Positions 21,063 to 32,512 of a DNA stretch of 64,000 nt are shown here, in pieces. The translations under genes were made by a program, and so were the position numbers. The DNA is from Bostrychus sinensis. Its lineage: Eukaryota > Chordata > Actinopteri > Gobiiformes > Eleotridae. The stretch covers positions 9,900,416-9,964,415 of the forward strand of contig CM036241.1 of the NCBI GenBank assembly GCA_020698575.1, in the 5' to 3' direction. Below the pieces are notes generated by a model, which had not been told where the DNA came from, searched no databases, and saw only the letters and a list, made by a program, of their open reading frames with translations. Within the stretch, counting starts at the first letter, position 1; each line of letters begins with the position of its first letter.

Positions 21063-21243
21063 CTTGAAGTGTCACTATACTGCACTGCTCCGAACCGAAT
21101 CCCCGAGGCACCGACTGAACCGGCGAAAGGTTTGATAACGCCAGCCATAAAACCTTTTACTTGCAGGAAGTTAGCTCGCCCGATACTGGACGAGCCATCC
21201 ACTAAAAATACTATATCTGCTGCTTGGACATTATCGCACCTTC
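21063..21243 (-). CDS. col7a1: col7a1 exon 2: first half of vWA1 domain
   Basis: This exon encodes the first beta strand and metal-binding loop of the N-terminal von Willebrand A domain. The string ADIVFLVDGSSSIGR holds the DxSxS MIDAS motif. The exon ends at FGAVQYSDTS with a codon split AG|G, followed by a GTGAAT donor. In collagen VII this domain binds other matrix proteins. The acceptor CAG lies just before GAAGGTGCG and the phase fits exon 1 exactly. The intron to exon 1 is only 83 bases. Confidence 0.88.
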
Positions 21244-21326
21244 CTGTAGCGCCAAAGAAAAGACACGACCATAAAAGGACATAGGGACATATACAATGCA
21301 TGCAAAAAAGAGTTAATTTGTTTTAC

Positions 21327-21393
21327 CCTGAGCTTTGGCCTGCTCCACATTGAACAGAAGCAGAATAATGGCAGTGACTAGGCAGCTCCACAT
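21327..21393 (-). CDS. col7a1: col7a1 exon 1: start codon and signal peptide
   Basis: The ATG at 21393 opens 22 codons reading MWSCLVTAIILLLFNVEQ and then AKAQ, a short n-region followed by a hydrophobic core and a small-residue cleavage site, typical of a secreted protein. The exon ends in phase 1 at a GTAAAA donor. Just upstream (minus sense) is a pyrimidine-rich stretch ending in CTTAG, so an untranslated exon further up is possible. I see no clear TATA box. The start is chosen because it is the only ATG that gives a signal peptide and joins in phase to exon 2. Confidence 0.8.
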
Positions 21394-21447
21394 CTTTGCA
21401 CCCTAAGCACACAGATAAATAACACTTATCATATTTGACTAAAATTA

Positions 21448-21530
21448 GCCTAAATCAGGACTAAACCAGCACCGACCCAGGACTAAACCAGGTCTAATCA
21501 TGGTTGCATTAAGACTAGATCAGGTCGTAA
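21448..21530 (+). repeat. CTAAACCAGG cluster
   Basis: Several degenerate CTAAATCAGGACTAAACCAG units lie just upstream of the col7a1 start codon, immediately before a TTAA-type MITE. Confidence 0.5.
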
Positions 21531-21534
21531 CCAG

Positions 21535-22110
21535 TAAAAACAGGCTAACAACAAGGCCAGGACAGGACATCTCTGCATTAGTATTTCACATTTTATAACT
21601 TAAAATAATGTATATGTATGGAAAATGTCTTCTTTTGGGGAGCTGTTACAATGACTTTGCAGGAAAAAGCTTGGATTAGCTGTCTGTCGCCCCCTGCTTG
21701 CAATGATGGGGAATGGACAGAGCATAAAATGGTCAAGGTAAAGGTAATTTATTTATATAGCAAATTAACAACAAACCAAAGCTGCCCAAAGTGCTGTACG
21801 TTACAAATAAAATAAATTAAATGCCAATTTAGCTAGACTATTAGCAACATCATGCTAAGAGATGGATAAATGAGCCGAATGCTTCGTAGTGACAGCAATT
21901 TAAACACTGAAATGATCAGAATGAGTCCGGTGACGGTGTCCAGAGCATTTCCAGGTCGCTAGAGAGGGACAGGCTCAGCAAACAGGATTACTCAAACAAG
22001 CGTCAATGAATCAAAATACAACTTTACAGTATGTTTTTGAACATGGAAACAGCATTATAACACGGTTAAAAGCACAAAAAGTCAATTTAACATAATAGGG
22101 AACCTTTGAA
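21535..22110. mobile_element. TTAA-type MITE, copy B (left end damaged)
   Basis: The interior GTCTGTCGCCCCCTGCTTG and ATGGACAGAGCATAAAATGG match the copies at 25015 and 47605. The right end is TTAACATAATAGGGAACCTT. The left terminal repeat is not clear. It begins about 140 bases upstream of the col7a1 start codon. Confidence 0.6.
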
Positions 22111-23700
22111 GCCATGTCTTTAATAAAGTAAGTCATATTGTTATTGCAATATTCACATTTTTTACTATTATACAGGAGTTTTTCCCAGAAACAAAATCAG
22201 TTAGTCCTTAAAAACTAAAAAGGTGCAAATTCCTATGAAACTATATATTTTCACGAGTTTATCTAGTCATTAGCAGTACTTAACGTGTTTTGTGTGGTCC
22301 TACAATCCCACTGTCTTTGTGTGAATCCACAGGTGAGACATTACTTCATCCTGCAGCAGAAAAAAGTCACAATCAGCTGACATCGACAGGACAAACTTTT
22401 TTGCATGAAAGTCTGTAAAACATAAGTACATACAAAGAAGATACTTAAAACAGAGAATGAGGGGAAATGCACTGTTTTACCAGGGTTTAAATCACTTAAA
22501 ACTGACAATAATGAACAATGTAATAATATTCCAGCTACAGGAGTCACAAGCCAGTGTGCGCCAGTCTTTGTTCCAGTCTCAAGCCTGGAAAAAAATGGAA
22601 AAGATTGCATCAGGAAGGGCATTTGGTGTAAAATCTATGCCAAACCATCATTATGTGAATCACTGCACACTAGGAGGCAGATGGTTTGCTGTTATGACCC
22701 AGAAAATGCAAAAGCCAAATGAAAAGAAGAATGAATGCAACTCAACACCTGAAAAAAGAAAATAATAACTGTGAATCCTACAAAATAAACACTTTTGCCA
22801 CTATAAAGGTACCACATAATAAAGAATCCTTCAGAAGCCTTGAACGTGAATCTGAGGCATGTTGTCTGAGTCTGTCTCTGGTTATGAGCGGTATGTGCAG
22901 ACCTTATGGAGACCTTATGGCCAATACTGCATGTTCTTTTCTTATAAAATCAAATGCCTTTAGCATATAAACCTTATGGAGAGTTATTTTGACCACTTGC
23001 AGATACTTTTGTGTGAATTTACTGAACCTATGAACCCAGGACACAAGTTTAAAACCAAAACCTTTTTCAAAACCACTATCTGCAGCCGCTGTCCCTATAG
23101 ATTGATTACTGAGCCTTAACTTGACAACATCATTCATATTGACCCCATACAGAGGTGAGGCACACAGAAGTCACTCTCACAAATAGCTCACAGATGTAAA
23201 GCCAAGTAGCAGAGTCTGTGATCTTCTCTGTAGAGCAATAGGAACACGAGTAAACAATTTGAAGAGGTAAAATCATGATGAAGAGATGTTTGGGCTAATG
23301 AGCTGTATAAAACAGGAAGTGGCTGGAGTGATTTGTAAAGGAATGCAGAGGCCATCAACCTCGTCTCTGCTCTGATGGCATCTGTTGGCATCTGTAGAGA
23401 CTATGACCTGAACCAGACCTTCATCAAGGTTAGACCACATGTAAGACAGCTGCAGCATTCAGACTTTTTGGTTAGGATTGCATGAAATATCACAAATTAC
23501 TTAGTATGCATTTATTTGCAGAGGATAGTAACTAGATTTCAAATTTCTTTCAGTGCTTTTTTGGATGAAAGCAGCAGTTGAAGTAGTTGTAGAAGTAATA
23601 TTAGTGAAGGTATGTCATAGAATAAATAGTAGCAGTAAAGAAGTGCCAAGGAACTGATGTGCCCAAAGAGAAAGTCCTAATTCTGACCTTCTTATGTCGT
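22111..23700. other. Upstream flank of col7a1, no gene seen
   Basis: No conserved open frame. At 22545-22690 is a member of a dispersed repeat (CCAGTCTCAAGCCTGG, GCATCAGGAAGGGCATTTGG). Related copies lie at 43900-43985, 49065-49140 and 50780-50840. The promoter of col7a1 should lie near its start, but I see no TATA box. Confidence 0.5.
22545..22690 (+). repeat. Dispersed LINE-3'-like repeat, copy 1 of 4
   Basis: The phrases CCAGTCTCAAGCCTGG, GCATCAGGAAGGGCATTTGG and TGTAAAATCTATGCCAAACC recur in altered form at 43900, 49065 and 50780. They resemble a widespread fish LINE 3' region. Confidence 0.5.
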
Positions 23701-23773
23701 ATTTTAGCTAAATTTAGTTCTAGCCTGAACCTGATTTAGTCCTGGTTCAGCCCTGACAATAGGTGTAGGTTAA

Positions 23774-24088
23774 AGGGACTATATTAGACTTTTATTAATA
23801 TTTTTTAACAAATCTTGGTCACCTCTAGAACATCATTTCACGTTTTACAACCTTTAAAAACAATACCTGACTAGTGCTCAACAGGTGTCATAAAGAAACA
23901 GGTGAAGAGACCAGCAGAGGGCAGCAGAGGGCATAGTGTTGTGATATTTTGAACGCAAACAGAGGAAAAAAGCGTTTTGCTCTCTTAAAGAGTTAAAAAC
24001 ACAACTCCAGGTATGTTTTTTTCTGCAGGAGCAACATTGCAACATGTTAGAAAGCTCAGAAAAGCTAATTTTGCTAAATATAACCCCT
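23774..24088. mobile_element. TTAA-flanked MITE, copy C
   Basis: TTAA at 23770-23773 is followed by AGGGACTATATTAGAC. The right end CTAAATATAACCCCT precedes TTAA at 24089-24092. It is a shorter copy of the 9333 family and includes the shared inner phrase ACAACTCCAGGTATGTTTTT. Confidence 0.7.
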
Positions 24089-25014
24089 TTAATGTAGCTT
24101 TGATGAGTGTAGTTAGTGTAGAGTTGAATTTATTTATGTTATTGAATCAACCAAACTTTTGTGCCCAACAATTTTACCACACCAAAAAGTACACTCAAGG
24201 TCTCTCAGTGTGAGTGCAGAGTCCATAAGTCCAGAGTTAATTTTATTTGTGCCTAACACATTGAATCATCTGCACAGGTATTTTGGTTTTCATGCCACAT
24301 GCTCATCCAGACCCAACCCTCTCCATTTATCCTGTCCTGAAACTGGCACATGTTGCTTTCACTTCTCTAAGGGAGAGACCAATGTCATGCAGCAGTGTGT
24401 AAAAATGTATGTTATTATGACATTTTACAAGTTTTTACAACCACCACATTTAAACACAGCTTAGCAATATCAGAAATATTTGGTCTTTTTGTGACATACA
24501 CGCACTAGCATATATGCATATATATATATGTGTGTCCTTGTCAGATGTTTAAATTGCAAACCTAAAACACAAAGCTCATAATCTAGCAGCCGGTTTTCCT
24601 TTGTAGAAGCCACAAAACCCAAAAAACTCTCCACTCTCTGAACTAAATCTTAATGCGTTCCAAATGTACGACTTTCTCCCTAAGACATCCGCAGCCATAT
24701 AAAGAAATGACGTACAATTAACTCCCTACAAGCCCCATTAGCACACTTACTGTTCCAGATAGTTTTGTTTTTGACTGCATGTACTGGTGTTGCATATTTC
24801 TGGCGTGAGCAGGTGTAGGACCACAGTTTGTAGCCGCAGTCGTTAAGCTAATTTCACTCATGATCATTAGAGAAACTGTTAATTAAAGACATGGCTGAGT
24901 CTAAAACTAGAAGCTGCTGAGAACAGATTTATTACTCACATGTGTAGTGACTGTAGACACGACTCAGCTGTTTACTCTGTTACTGTTTACAGTGAGTTTT
25001 TAAAACTCTGTTAA

Positions 25015-25452
25015 AGGTCCCATATTCTGCTTTGTTCTGGCTTTTTGAAATAGTTTTGGACATCTTTGCATTAGTATTTCATGTTACTTCGACTTTGCAG
25101 AGAATGCTTGGATTAGGTGTCTGTCGCCCCCTGCTGTGGAGAATGGACAGAGCATAAAATGTCTAATTAGCACAGCTATTAGCAACGTGAAGGTAACAGA
25201 TAGATAAATGAGCTAACTGCTTCGTAATGACTACAGACGGCTGAAATGATCAGAATTAGTCCGGTGATGGTGTACGGGATTTAGAAACGCTCAGGAGCAC
25301 TTCCTGGTTTCACAAGTGTTTTCAGCGCTCAGTATACAGTATTACTCAAACAAGTGTGAATGAAATAAAATACTACTCCAGGTATGTTTTTGGGGTGAAA
25401 ACATCATGTAACATGAAAAGCCAAAAAGCCAATTAAGCATATCAGGGGACCT
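25015..25452. mobile_element. TTAA-flanked MITE, copy D
   Basis: TTAA at 25011-25014, then AGGTCCCATATTCTGC. The right end ATATCAGGGGACCT precedes TTAA at 25453-25456. The interior shares GTCTGTCGCCCCCTGCTG and ATGATCAGAATTAGTCCGGT with copies B and E. This is the clearest pair of ends in the family. Confidence 0.78.
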
Positions 25453-26540
25453 TTAAAACATATGCGGTATTTACAGTTCCATTCAAACCATTTCCCACCA
25501 AAATCAATCCTCGACAGTTCATCTTTTACTGGTTGTACAGAAAATATGTCAAATTTACGTCAGCTGTAGTTGCCAGAATTATAGTGTAAGAAATGCAGTG
25601 ACAATATAAAAACATACAGTAACAACAGTACACAGCAACATCTTAATGGAAACATGAAAGAAATTTACAGTAAAAGTTATCGGCTGCACAATATTGGAAA
25701 AACACTGGATATGCTAAAACTATGTCCCTGTATTTGCTGGTCAAAACTGTCAATCAAAACTTAACAAAGACTAAAGCAGGACTAAAACCAGGCTAAATTA
25801 GAACTAAATTATGCACATTAGGACTAAATCTGGACTTTGTAAATATTTTTATTTGGTGACAATGTAGTTTCATTGAAAGCAATGATAGGAAAAGATCTCT
25901 GACAGTGTAAAAGTCTGTCAGATGGAGGAGTTTCTTGTGATACAAATATTGAGTTTATTGATTTATAACAATAAATTTGTGATATAGTGTACAGCTCTAG
26001 TTGTGTAGCATAATGTCACCATATAATTTACAATAAATTGTGTTGGTCCATAGGAAGTTAATTCCGCATGTGACGGCCTCCGCAATCCTGATTTTATTTG
26101 TGGAGTTAAAAACTGGTAACCACAGGAACCACACTGGTACAGTATTTTACCGTAGACTGTGCTGTACAGGATTTTAAACAGTGTCAATATGAACAACTGG
26201 ATATGTAGAAGAATAAAGAACTCCAGGCCACACCCACTGTAGCCCACCTGAGCGTTAAAAGACACACAGGAGTGAAAAGGTCAGTGGGAGGTGCACAAGG
26301 GTGAGGTGAAGGAAGCACGCGAAAGCAACACAACAAAAACATCTTCAGGACAAAATGAAAAAGTTCATGCAGAATGTGGTGAGAGCTGGCTTTGCTCCGT
26401 CCAAATGCCTTTCTCCCTGGGGGGGCGCTGGGACATGTACCACTGTAATGGGACAGATTAGGTGAGAGCCCGTCTGAAATTTGTACCAGAGTGAGGACAA
26501 AAAGTGACAGCATGAGGGCAAAGGGGCAAACTAAACTAAT
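25453..26540. other. Non-genic stretch with CTAAACCAGG variants
   Basis: Degenerate CTAAAGCAGGACTAAAACCA units lie at about 25755-25830. A minus-strand open frame at 26184-26549 has a hydrophobic start, but it shows no recognisable domain or neighbouring exons. Confidence 0.45.
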
Positions 26541-26715
26541 GGTTCTCAAACAGTGGGTCCTGACCTAAAGGTGCATTGTGGCAAAGTTGTAGTTGAAACC
26601 TTAATTGTTTTAATTACATGAAACTGAGACAGAATTTGGAAAACTAGAGCTAGGCTCAAACCAGGGATCTTCTAGTTCAGGGGTAAATGCTCTATCTATT
26701 GAGCCACACAGTCCT
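26540..26715 (-). mobile_element. hAT-like end plus tRNA-like SINE head
   Basis: ATGGTTCTCAAACAGTGGG at 26540 looks like a hAT-type terminal repeat. From 26715 backwards the minus strand reads GTGGCTCAATAGATAGAGCA and later CCTGGTTTGAGCC, matching A and B boxes of a tRNA-derived SINE. Two scraps of the same repeat lie at 2868 and 14270. Confidence 0.5.
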
Positions 26716-27715
26716 CATATCTCACAGTGTGAAAGAATCCACTGACACAAATAATTTTAATAAATTATTTTATTGACCCCTTGTGGCTGGAGTAAGACCC
26801 TAACTTCCAATAGTAGACAGTGATCTGCATCAAGAAAAAACAATTCAGTCAAAATCTGACCATTACTTCCTGAGTTATCTTTCACAGACTAACAAACCAA
26901 CCAATCAAAGCCAGCGAACACATATCCTCCTTATTAAGGAAAAAACTGATTCCAACTCAGATTAGCTCGGAGCCATTGGTCTAAATTTCCCAAATACTTT
27001 CTAAACATAGCAGTCTGGAACACCGAAGTAAAGCTTGTTGTTTGGCAGTCAAAACATGGAAAAGTGATGCTGTGACCTTTGACCTCCAGCCTCAGGTCAA
27101 GTGTAATATCTCTCATGTGCTAATGATGGCTCATCATACAAAGTACTATCCTGCCAATTCTTTTTTGAATAAAACAAAGCTGAGCCAGTTCAGGCTCATC
27201 CTTTTATTTATAGAATTTGGAAAGCTGAACAGGCATGAGTCAACTTTCTTTTTAATCAGATGCATGAATGAGAAGACAGAAAAGCACTACACGTGCACAA
27301 TATTAACAGTAATAAAACAAAAAAAGAAGGGCTGCACAATATTAAAAAAAACATGTAACATGCAATTTAAAGCTGTAAAAGTCTGACATGAAAATATAAA
27401 GAAATACTTGGTAAATTTTTAGCAAAGGACTAAATCAGTATTAAACAATGCCTTCACCACAGCTGTACCTTAAAGTAGGACTAAATACACGATTAAACTT
27501 GGACAATTACCATTAAACGTGGACTAAACCAGGACTAATATAATATCTGAATGCTAGTTAATTTGCAGCTCTAGTTGGACGACAAGTTTGACGAGCAAGA
27601 AGAGAACTGAGAACAGTTCAAATGTTGTGATTGGTCAAACAAATATAACTTTGCAATACAATTGTGCAGCTAAAAATTTGAATATGGAAAGTTTAAAATA
27701 AATAAATGTAGGGCT

Positions 27716-28560
27716 GAATGGTAGCAGAGTGGTTAGCGCTCCTGCCTCTCAACAAAGAGATCGTAGGTCTGCTAAGATCTCTCTGAGTGGAGTCTGCACC
27801 TCCTTCCTGTGTCACAGTGGGTTCTCCCCGGCTTCCTCCCACCACATAAAGACATGCATGTGTCAGGTCAGTGTTTCCCAACCAGGGGTACGGGGACCCC
27901 TAAGGGTACGCGAGCACATTGCAGGCGGTACGTGGAGTTACTTGATAATTATGGTGCCGTTTCAGAAAAAAATTGTCAAAGACTAAATGAACCTGCGTAT
28001 ATCTGGACTAACCCAGGTCTATGCTGAGGATTAAACCAGGGATTAACAGAAAAATGCAATACCAAAGGACAAAACAGGGACTAAACCTGAACTAAACCAA
28101 GACTAAACCAGCTCTAAAACCAGAAATCAACAATAAATAAACCAGGTCTAAAACCAGAACTAAACAAGGTCTAAAACAAGAACTAAACCAGGTCTAAAGC
28201 TAGAACTAAACCAGGAAAAAAGTGGTCTAAAAACAGAACTAAACCAGGTCTAAACCAGAAAAAAAAAACTAGGTCTAAAGCAGGTCAAACCAGGACTAAG
28301 CTGAGACGAAACCAAGACTAAACTAAGTCTAAACTAAAACTAAGCCAGGTTCAAACCAGAACTAAACCAGGTTCTGAGGGTACACAAGACCAAAAAGGTT
28401 GGGAACCACTGTGTTAGGTGAACTGGTCTTTGCAACTTGCCCCATTATGAATGAATATGTGAATGAATGAATGGTTTATGTCTGCCCATTGTCCAGGGTC
28501 CACCTTAGTTACTGAGCAACCTGTGAGCCCTAGGACTAAGTGGAAGAAGATGAATGGGTA
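27716..28560 (+). repeat. tRNA-like dispersed repeat, split by a hAT element
   Basis: The left part (27716-27868) has GCAGAGTGGTTAGCGC, GTGGGTTCTCCCCGGCTTCC and ACATGCATGTGTCAGGT. The right part (28412 on) continues with TGTTAGGTGAACTGGTC and a degenerate ATGAATGAATGA stretch. This is a common fish repeat interrupted by a 543-base insertion. Confidence 0.65.
27869..28411. mobile_element. hAT-like non-autonomous element with 8-bp target duplication
   Basis: The ends are CAGTGTTTCCCAACC and GGTTGGGAACCACTG, an inverted pair. The flanks are TGTCAGGT on the left and TGTTAGGT on the right, an 8-base duplication with one change, the size usual for hAT elements. The core is a run of about 20 degenerate CTAAACCAG units. 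No transposase is encoded. Confidence 0.8.
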
Positions 28561-29510
28561 AAAATGAGCCTGAATTATAAAATAGAAACAATAATAATAT
28601 CTACTTCACTCCCAGGCTATAACCTGCACATGTTGAGCAGCTGGAAACAAGAGATGACACACTTGCCTTGAGCCCCAAACTGTCCACTACGAGATATTAA
28701 ACAAATGAATAGACAAAAGTCAAGATGAAGACTTTTGACAAAACTTTTATGAGAAATTGGAGAAAAATGCGCATATGTCTGGGGTACTTTTTGACTTAGT
28801 GTGTTCCAAAAACCACAGCAGACTCCCAGATGCCCCGAGAACACACAATTGAAAACAGTAGAGGCGCGCAGAGGGAAGCAGAGGAGTGCAACATCATGGT
28901 ACAGCCAGGGTAATAAGCGCTTACAACAGGAGTTAATTTGAGGTCACCCTGGCTGTTCACCCCTCTGTGCCCTCGCACTACGCACTCTCATGGACATACG
29001 ACTGCAGGAGACAGAGTATAGCGTCTAACTTCATGTACTTTTAATCACTACGAGGAATGTCTGATCTTGCTCGGTGCCTAAAGTGCGAAAATTAAGTGGT
29101 GTTAGCGGTTATGTTTAGTCTTGCTCAAAGGCTGCAGGCAGGGACAGCGCCAAAAGGAGTGGTTTTCATCTTTGGCTAAAGCTCAGATGTCTTGATATTA
29201 TTATGCATTTTTTTTTAAATCAATGCATGGATGCCATCTGCGTAATACCATGCTAATAAAAGTTTACAGCCAATACGTCGTGTCCAGTCCTGTTTTGTGC
29301 ACAGAGTATGCCCCTTCCACATTCCTAGTTCATTCCAAGTTCATTCTCATTCAGCTAATTTCGCACCGCCTCCAGCCTTGTATCGTGTGTCCCAAGATGG
29401 TGCGCTCTTACCTGGGCACTTGTGTTGGCAGCACCGGTGTCCTAGATCAGCTTCTCCATTCACCCCCTCCACCCGTAGCTTGTAAATTTGGGTCTTTCTC
29501 TTTCTTCCAG
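28561..29510. other. Non-genic stretch before CpG-rich patch
   Basis: No repeat family or conserved open frame is recognised. The last 100 bases become pyrimidine-rich and end in a good acceptor-like TCTTTCTCTTTCTTCCAG. Confidence 0.4.
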
Positions 29511-29848
29511 GCGCTGGACACACGCTCCCGCACACTCGCAGGTGCCCACAGTTTCCAGAAATAACAACTTCATCCAGTAAAAATCCCGCGTCTTGTCGCC
29601 TGTTGCATCCCTGGCCGTGCAGCAGCGAAATGAAACTTTCTCTCCAGTCGACTCGAGGCTGCGTCGTGCGCGTCGGCTCGGCACAAGCTCAGAACAGTCC
29701 AGACTTGCTCGGATGCCTGAAGGGGAGTCCTAAGCTCTCTCTCTCCTTTATTTTTTTTCTTTCTTTTTTGCGTCCCTCCCTGTGCACCGCTCCTGCCCAA
29801 AATACTGAAGCCATGTGGAGCGCACGGTGCAGGAAGCATTGTCTGCAG
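29511..29848 (+). promoter_or_regulatory. CpG-rich patch, possible promoter or first exon of an unknown gene
   Basis: CpG dinucleotides are clearly denser at about 29580-29850 than in the surrounding AT-rich DNA. An ATG at 29813 opens 12 codons (MWSARCRKHCLQ) ending at CAG|GTACGA, a plausible splice donor. A strong acceptor-like site lies at 29509-29510. I do not recognise the peptide and see no second exon, so the coding idea is weak. Confidence 0.25.
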
Positions 29849-32162
29849 GTACGACTGGTTTGCATTGGTTTTCATGCAAATAGTTTTCATTTCAGCTCAT
29901 TAGTGCGCGTGTGTGCACTATTGCTAATGCTGTAACCTGCAATTTAGCATAGATTAATAATAATAAATTAAGCCAACGTTTTTATTTTAAAATATTGTTT
30001 TTGATTTGATTATCTCTCTCTCTCTTTTTTTTTTTTTTTTTTTTTAGCTCGGCGGCACGACTCAGTTAGTTACAGAAACATGCGCCACGCCCCAGCAATT
30101 ATTTGTCTGAATGTGTATTTAAATGTTTATATAAAAATCAACAATTTTAGTCAGTATGTAAGTCTGAATGATGTGCACATTCTTTGTCTGCCTGCTCTCT
30201 ATCTGTACCCCTGGGCTCAAGTCACGGACATAAAGCTGTCAGCCAAATGGGGCCCAGTGAGTGGTGAGCAGGTACATCATATGGAGTAAAGACAGAAGAT
30301 GTTAGAGAGAGAAGCATCATACACCACATCCAGCTCATCCCTTTATCTGAGATTTAATTTCATTCATTTGAGCAACAACAAACAGTATTGTTATATTAAC
30401 AGTTACATAATGCTCAAAGAGAGTAGGAGGAAGTGTGTAAAGTGTATTAAGATGATTTCATGTTTATGAAACTATGCAGGGGAATAAGAAAAGTAGTAGC
30501 AGGTCTAAGGATGGTGAATAAATTATTTTATTATGCAATCAGGGGTGCCCAAACTGTGGCCCAGGGACCAAATCTGGCCTGCAGACCATTTTTCATTACT
30601 GCCTTCTCTATTGGCCCAAATTAGCACATGTAGTACTTTTTACTTTTGCAAAATAAAAAGCTTCATATGACAGCTCCATGTGAGTTTCTATGCAGTGAAA
30701 AGTAACTCTCCATAATTTACATTTTTACATATCTGGTCTCAGTTATAGATTCACGCAGCAGTTATGTGAAGTTATTTCATACATACTATGTGGCGGTCCT
30801 AGTCCTGTATAAGTGTGTGGCTGAGGAAGACCATCCGGAGTAAAACTATGTGCCAAAGTATTTGAATATTCAGTGTGGAGACTTCTGAAAGAAAAGGAAG
30901 CAAACAAATTGAACTTGCTATTACAGTGAGGCAAAATCCATCATCTCTAGTGAGTAGCCCTCCTTCACACATATTTTTATACCTGGGACCTTTCAAACCG
31001 CACATGTTCAGACTCCATCAACTCAGTGAGGTGAGGTGATGTTTCGTGTCCCCAAAGCCAGTCTCTGTGTACAGAGATTCAACCACTGCCAAACCGGCGT
31101 AGCACCAGTCCCCAGTGGGTCCCTTTGAGAGTTAGAGAGGCCAAAAAAAAACAACAGAAAAGAGAAAAGTTGAAAGCCTAAACTGTTCAGCTCTGTAAAC
31201 CAAACCACAAACTATTCAAACAGTTCATTTAAATCTTTCCGGGATCCTGACAAATGCTTGGATTTCAGGACTGTCTGTCACCAATTTGTCGGGACAGATG
31301 TTCACCCTAAGATTGTTTAGTGTCACACATTCAGGCTAAAGCTGGTGGTGCTCGAGTGAAGTGAGCTCCAGGATAGTGCCACTGTTGCACAAAACCAAGG
31401 AATGTCACAGAAGTTGTGTGAATATGTAGATTCATCTGTATTGAAAGGTTTTAGTGTGAAAGGATATCACTGCACAGGAGACCCAGGATCTAGACATTTT
31501 CTGGTCTCAAGTGATCGATCTGTGATGATGACAAAATTCTTCAACGAAAATTCCTTTGGATCCTGATAAAGGCCACCCCCAAGGCCATCAATTTATCTGA
31601 TTCATAGTTACAATAAAACTCAAAAGTCCTGACAACTAATGGCCCATACCGGTTCGAGCATGTAGAGGTGTAGAGCTACTTCTCACCTTTGTTTTGCCTT
31701 TTGAAGTAAGTCGAATATGTGGCCAACAGTACAGAGAGAGGAGCTGTGTGCAGCAGATGTATCATGCAGCTCTTTCAGAAGCGGCCAATGCTAATGAAAC
31801 CATGACCATGCTGCAGGATTAAAAACACATTTCAGCAACAGTGCATTCTCTGGGGCTGCAGCTTCAGAACAGGACATGAATGCCTGGATGTGACACTCTG
31901 TATATTTGTCATGACTGGTTTACATTTGGACATTGTACATTTTTCTTGTATTGGAGGACAACCATGTTATTACTTAAATGTGTGTTTAATAGGAAGCTTC
32001 TGTGAGAATATACCAAACGTCATTGAGGCTTTGTTATCAAGAGCTTAAATTTAAAAAAAATGTTCAGAGCCTATCGATCGGTCCCAGATATGATTGGTGA
32101 TGTTGGGCGCAGACTGACTGGCTGTACATGGTTTAGGAAATGTTATTAGTATCATTAAAGTT
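29849..32162. other. Non-genic stretch with hAT scrap
   Basis: A T run lies at about 30027-30047. At 30540-30600 CAGGGGTGCCCAAACTGTGG and AAATCTGGCCTGCAGACC resemble a hAT-type terminal region. Nothing else is recognised. Confidence 0.45.
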
Positions 32163-32400
32163 GGGCGGCAGTAGCTCAGTTGGTAGAGCCGCTTGTCCAA
32201 TAACCAGAAGGTTGGCGTTGCATACTGTCGTTGTGTTCTTGGGCAAGACACCTAACCCACCTTGCCTCCGGTGTCTGCGCACACTGGTGTATGAATGTGA
32301 GTGTGAATGGGTGAACGGTTCCTTGATGTAAAGTGCTTTGAGTACCCATGAAGGTAGAAAAGCGCTATATAAATGTGACCATTTACCATTTACCATTTAC
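32163..32400 (+). mobile_element. tRNA-derived SINE, nearly full length
   Basis: An A box lies in GGCAGTAGCTCAGTTGGTAG and the B-box region in AGAAGGTTGGCGTTGC. The body has TGGGCAAGACACCTAACCCA, and the tail AAGTGCTTTGAGTACC and GCGCTATATAAATG resembles a LINE 3' end. This is the best short-type SINE in the window and the reference for the fragments at 5668 and 19435. Confidence 0.75.
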
Positions 32401-32512
32401 AAGCATATTTAAACCGATATGAGCAAGCCAACACAAGCAGTATGAAGTAGCTCAGCAGGTAGAGTCATTCATCTACTAACTTGTCTGTGACACTCACAAA
32501 GGCTAACTGAAT

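Larger units (their letters stand above)
2029..21393 (-). other. col7a1: col7a1 gene, 5' part (NC1 region), 23 coding exons
   Basis: This is the gene-level entry for a type VII collagen alpha-1 chain, the secreted protein that forms anchoring fibrils between the epidermal basement membrane and the dermis. The exons joined by GT/AG signals give about 1,083 codons: signal peptide, vWA1, nine FN3 domains, then the start of vWA2. That order and count match the collagen VII NC1 region; collagens XII and XIV arrange their vWA and FN3 modules differently. Most FN3 domains are built from two exons with phase-1 borders. The largest introns (15010-9122, 20647-18710 and 18288-17173) are rich in mobile-element debris. 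Exons 7, 17 and 23 each seem to hold one extra base. The rest of the gene lies beyond base 1. Identity as collagen VII is confident; whether this copy is functional is not. Confidence 0.85.

Noticed and set aside
21063..21393. Identity as matrilin or collagen VI/XII rather than collagen VII
   Set aside because: A single N-terminal vWA, exactly nine FN3 domains, a second vWA without MIDAS, and detailed phrase matches favour collagen VII.
26184..26549. 121-codon minus-strand frame with a hydrophobic, signal-peptide-like start
   Set aside because: No domain, no splice context and no similarity I can name; AT-rich non-genic DNA gives such frames by chance.
32163..32240. Possible functional tRNA gene from A and B box-like sequence
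   Set aside because: The acceptor and anticodon arms do not pair as a tRNA should, and it continues into a SINE body and tail.
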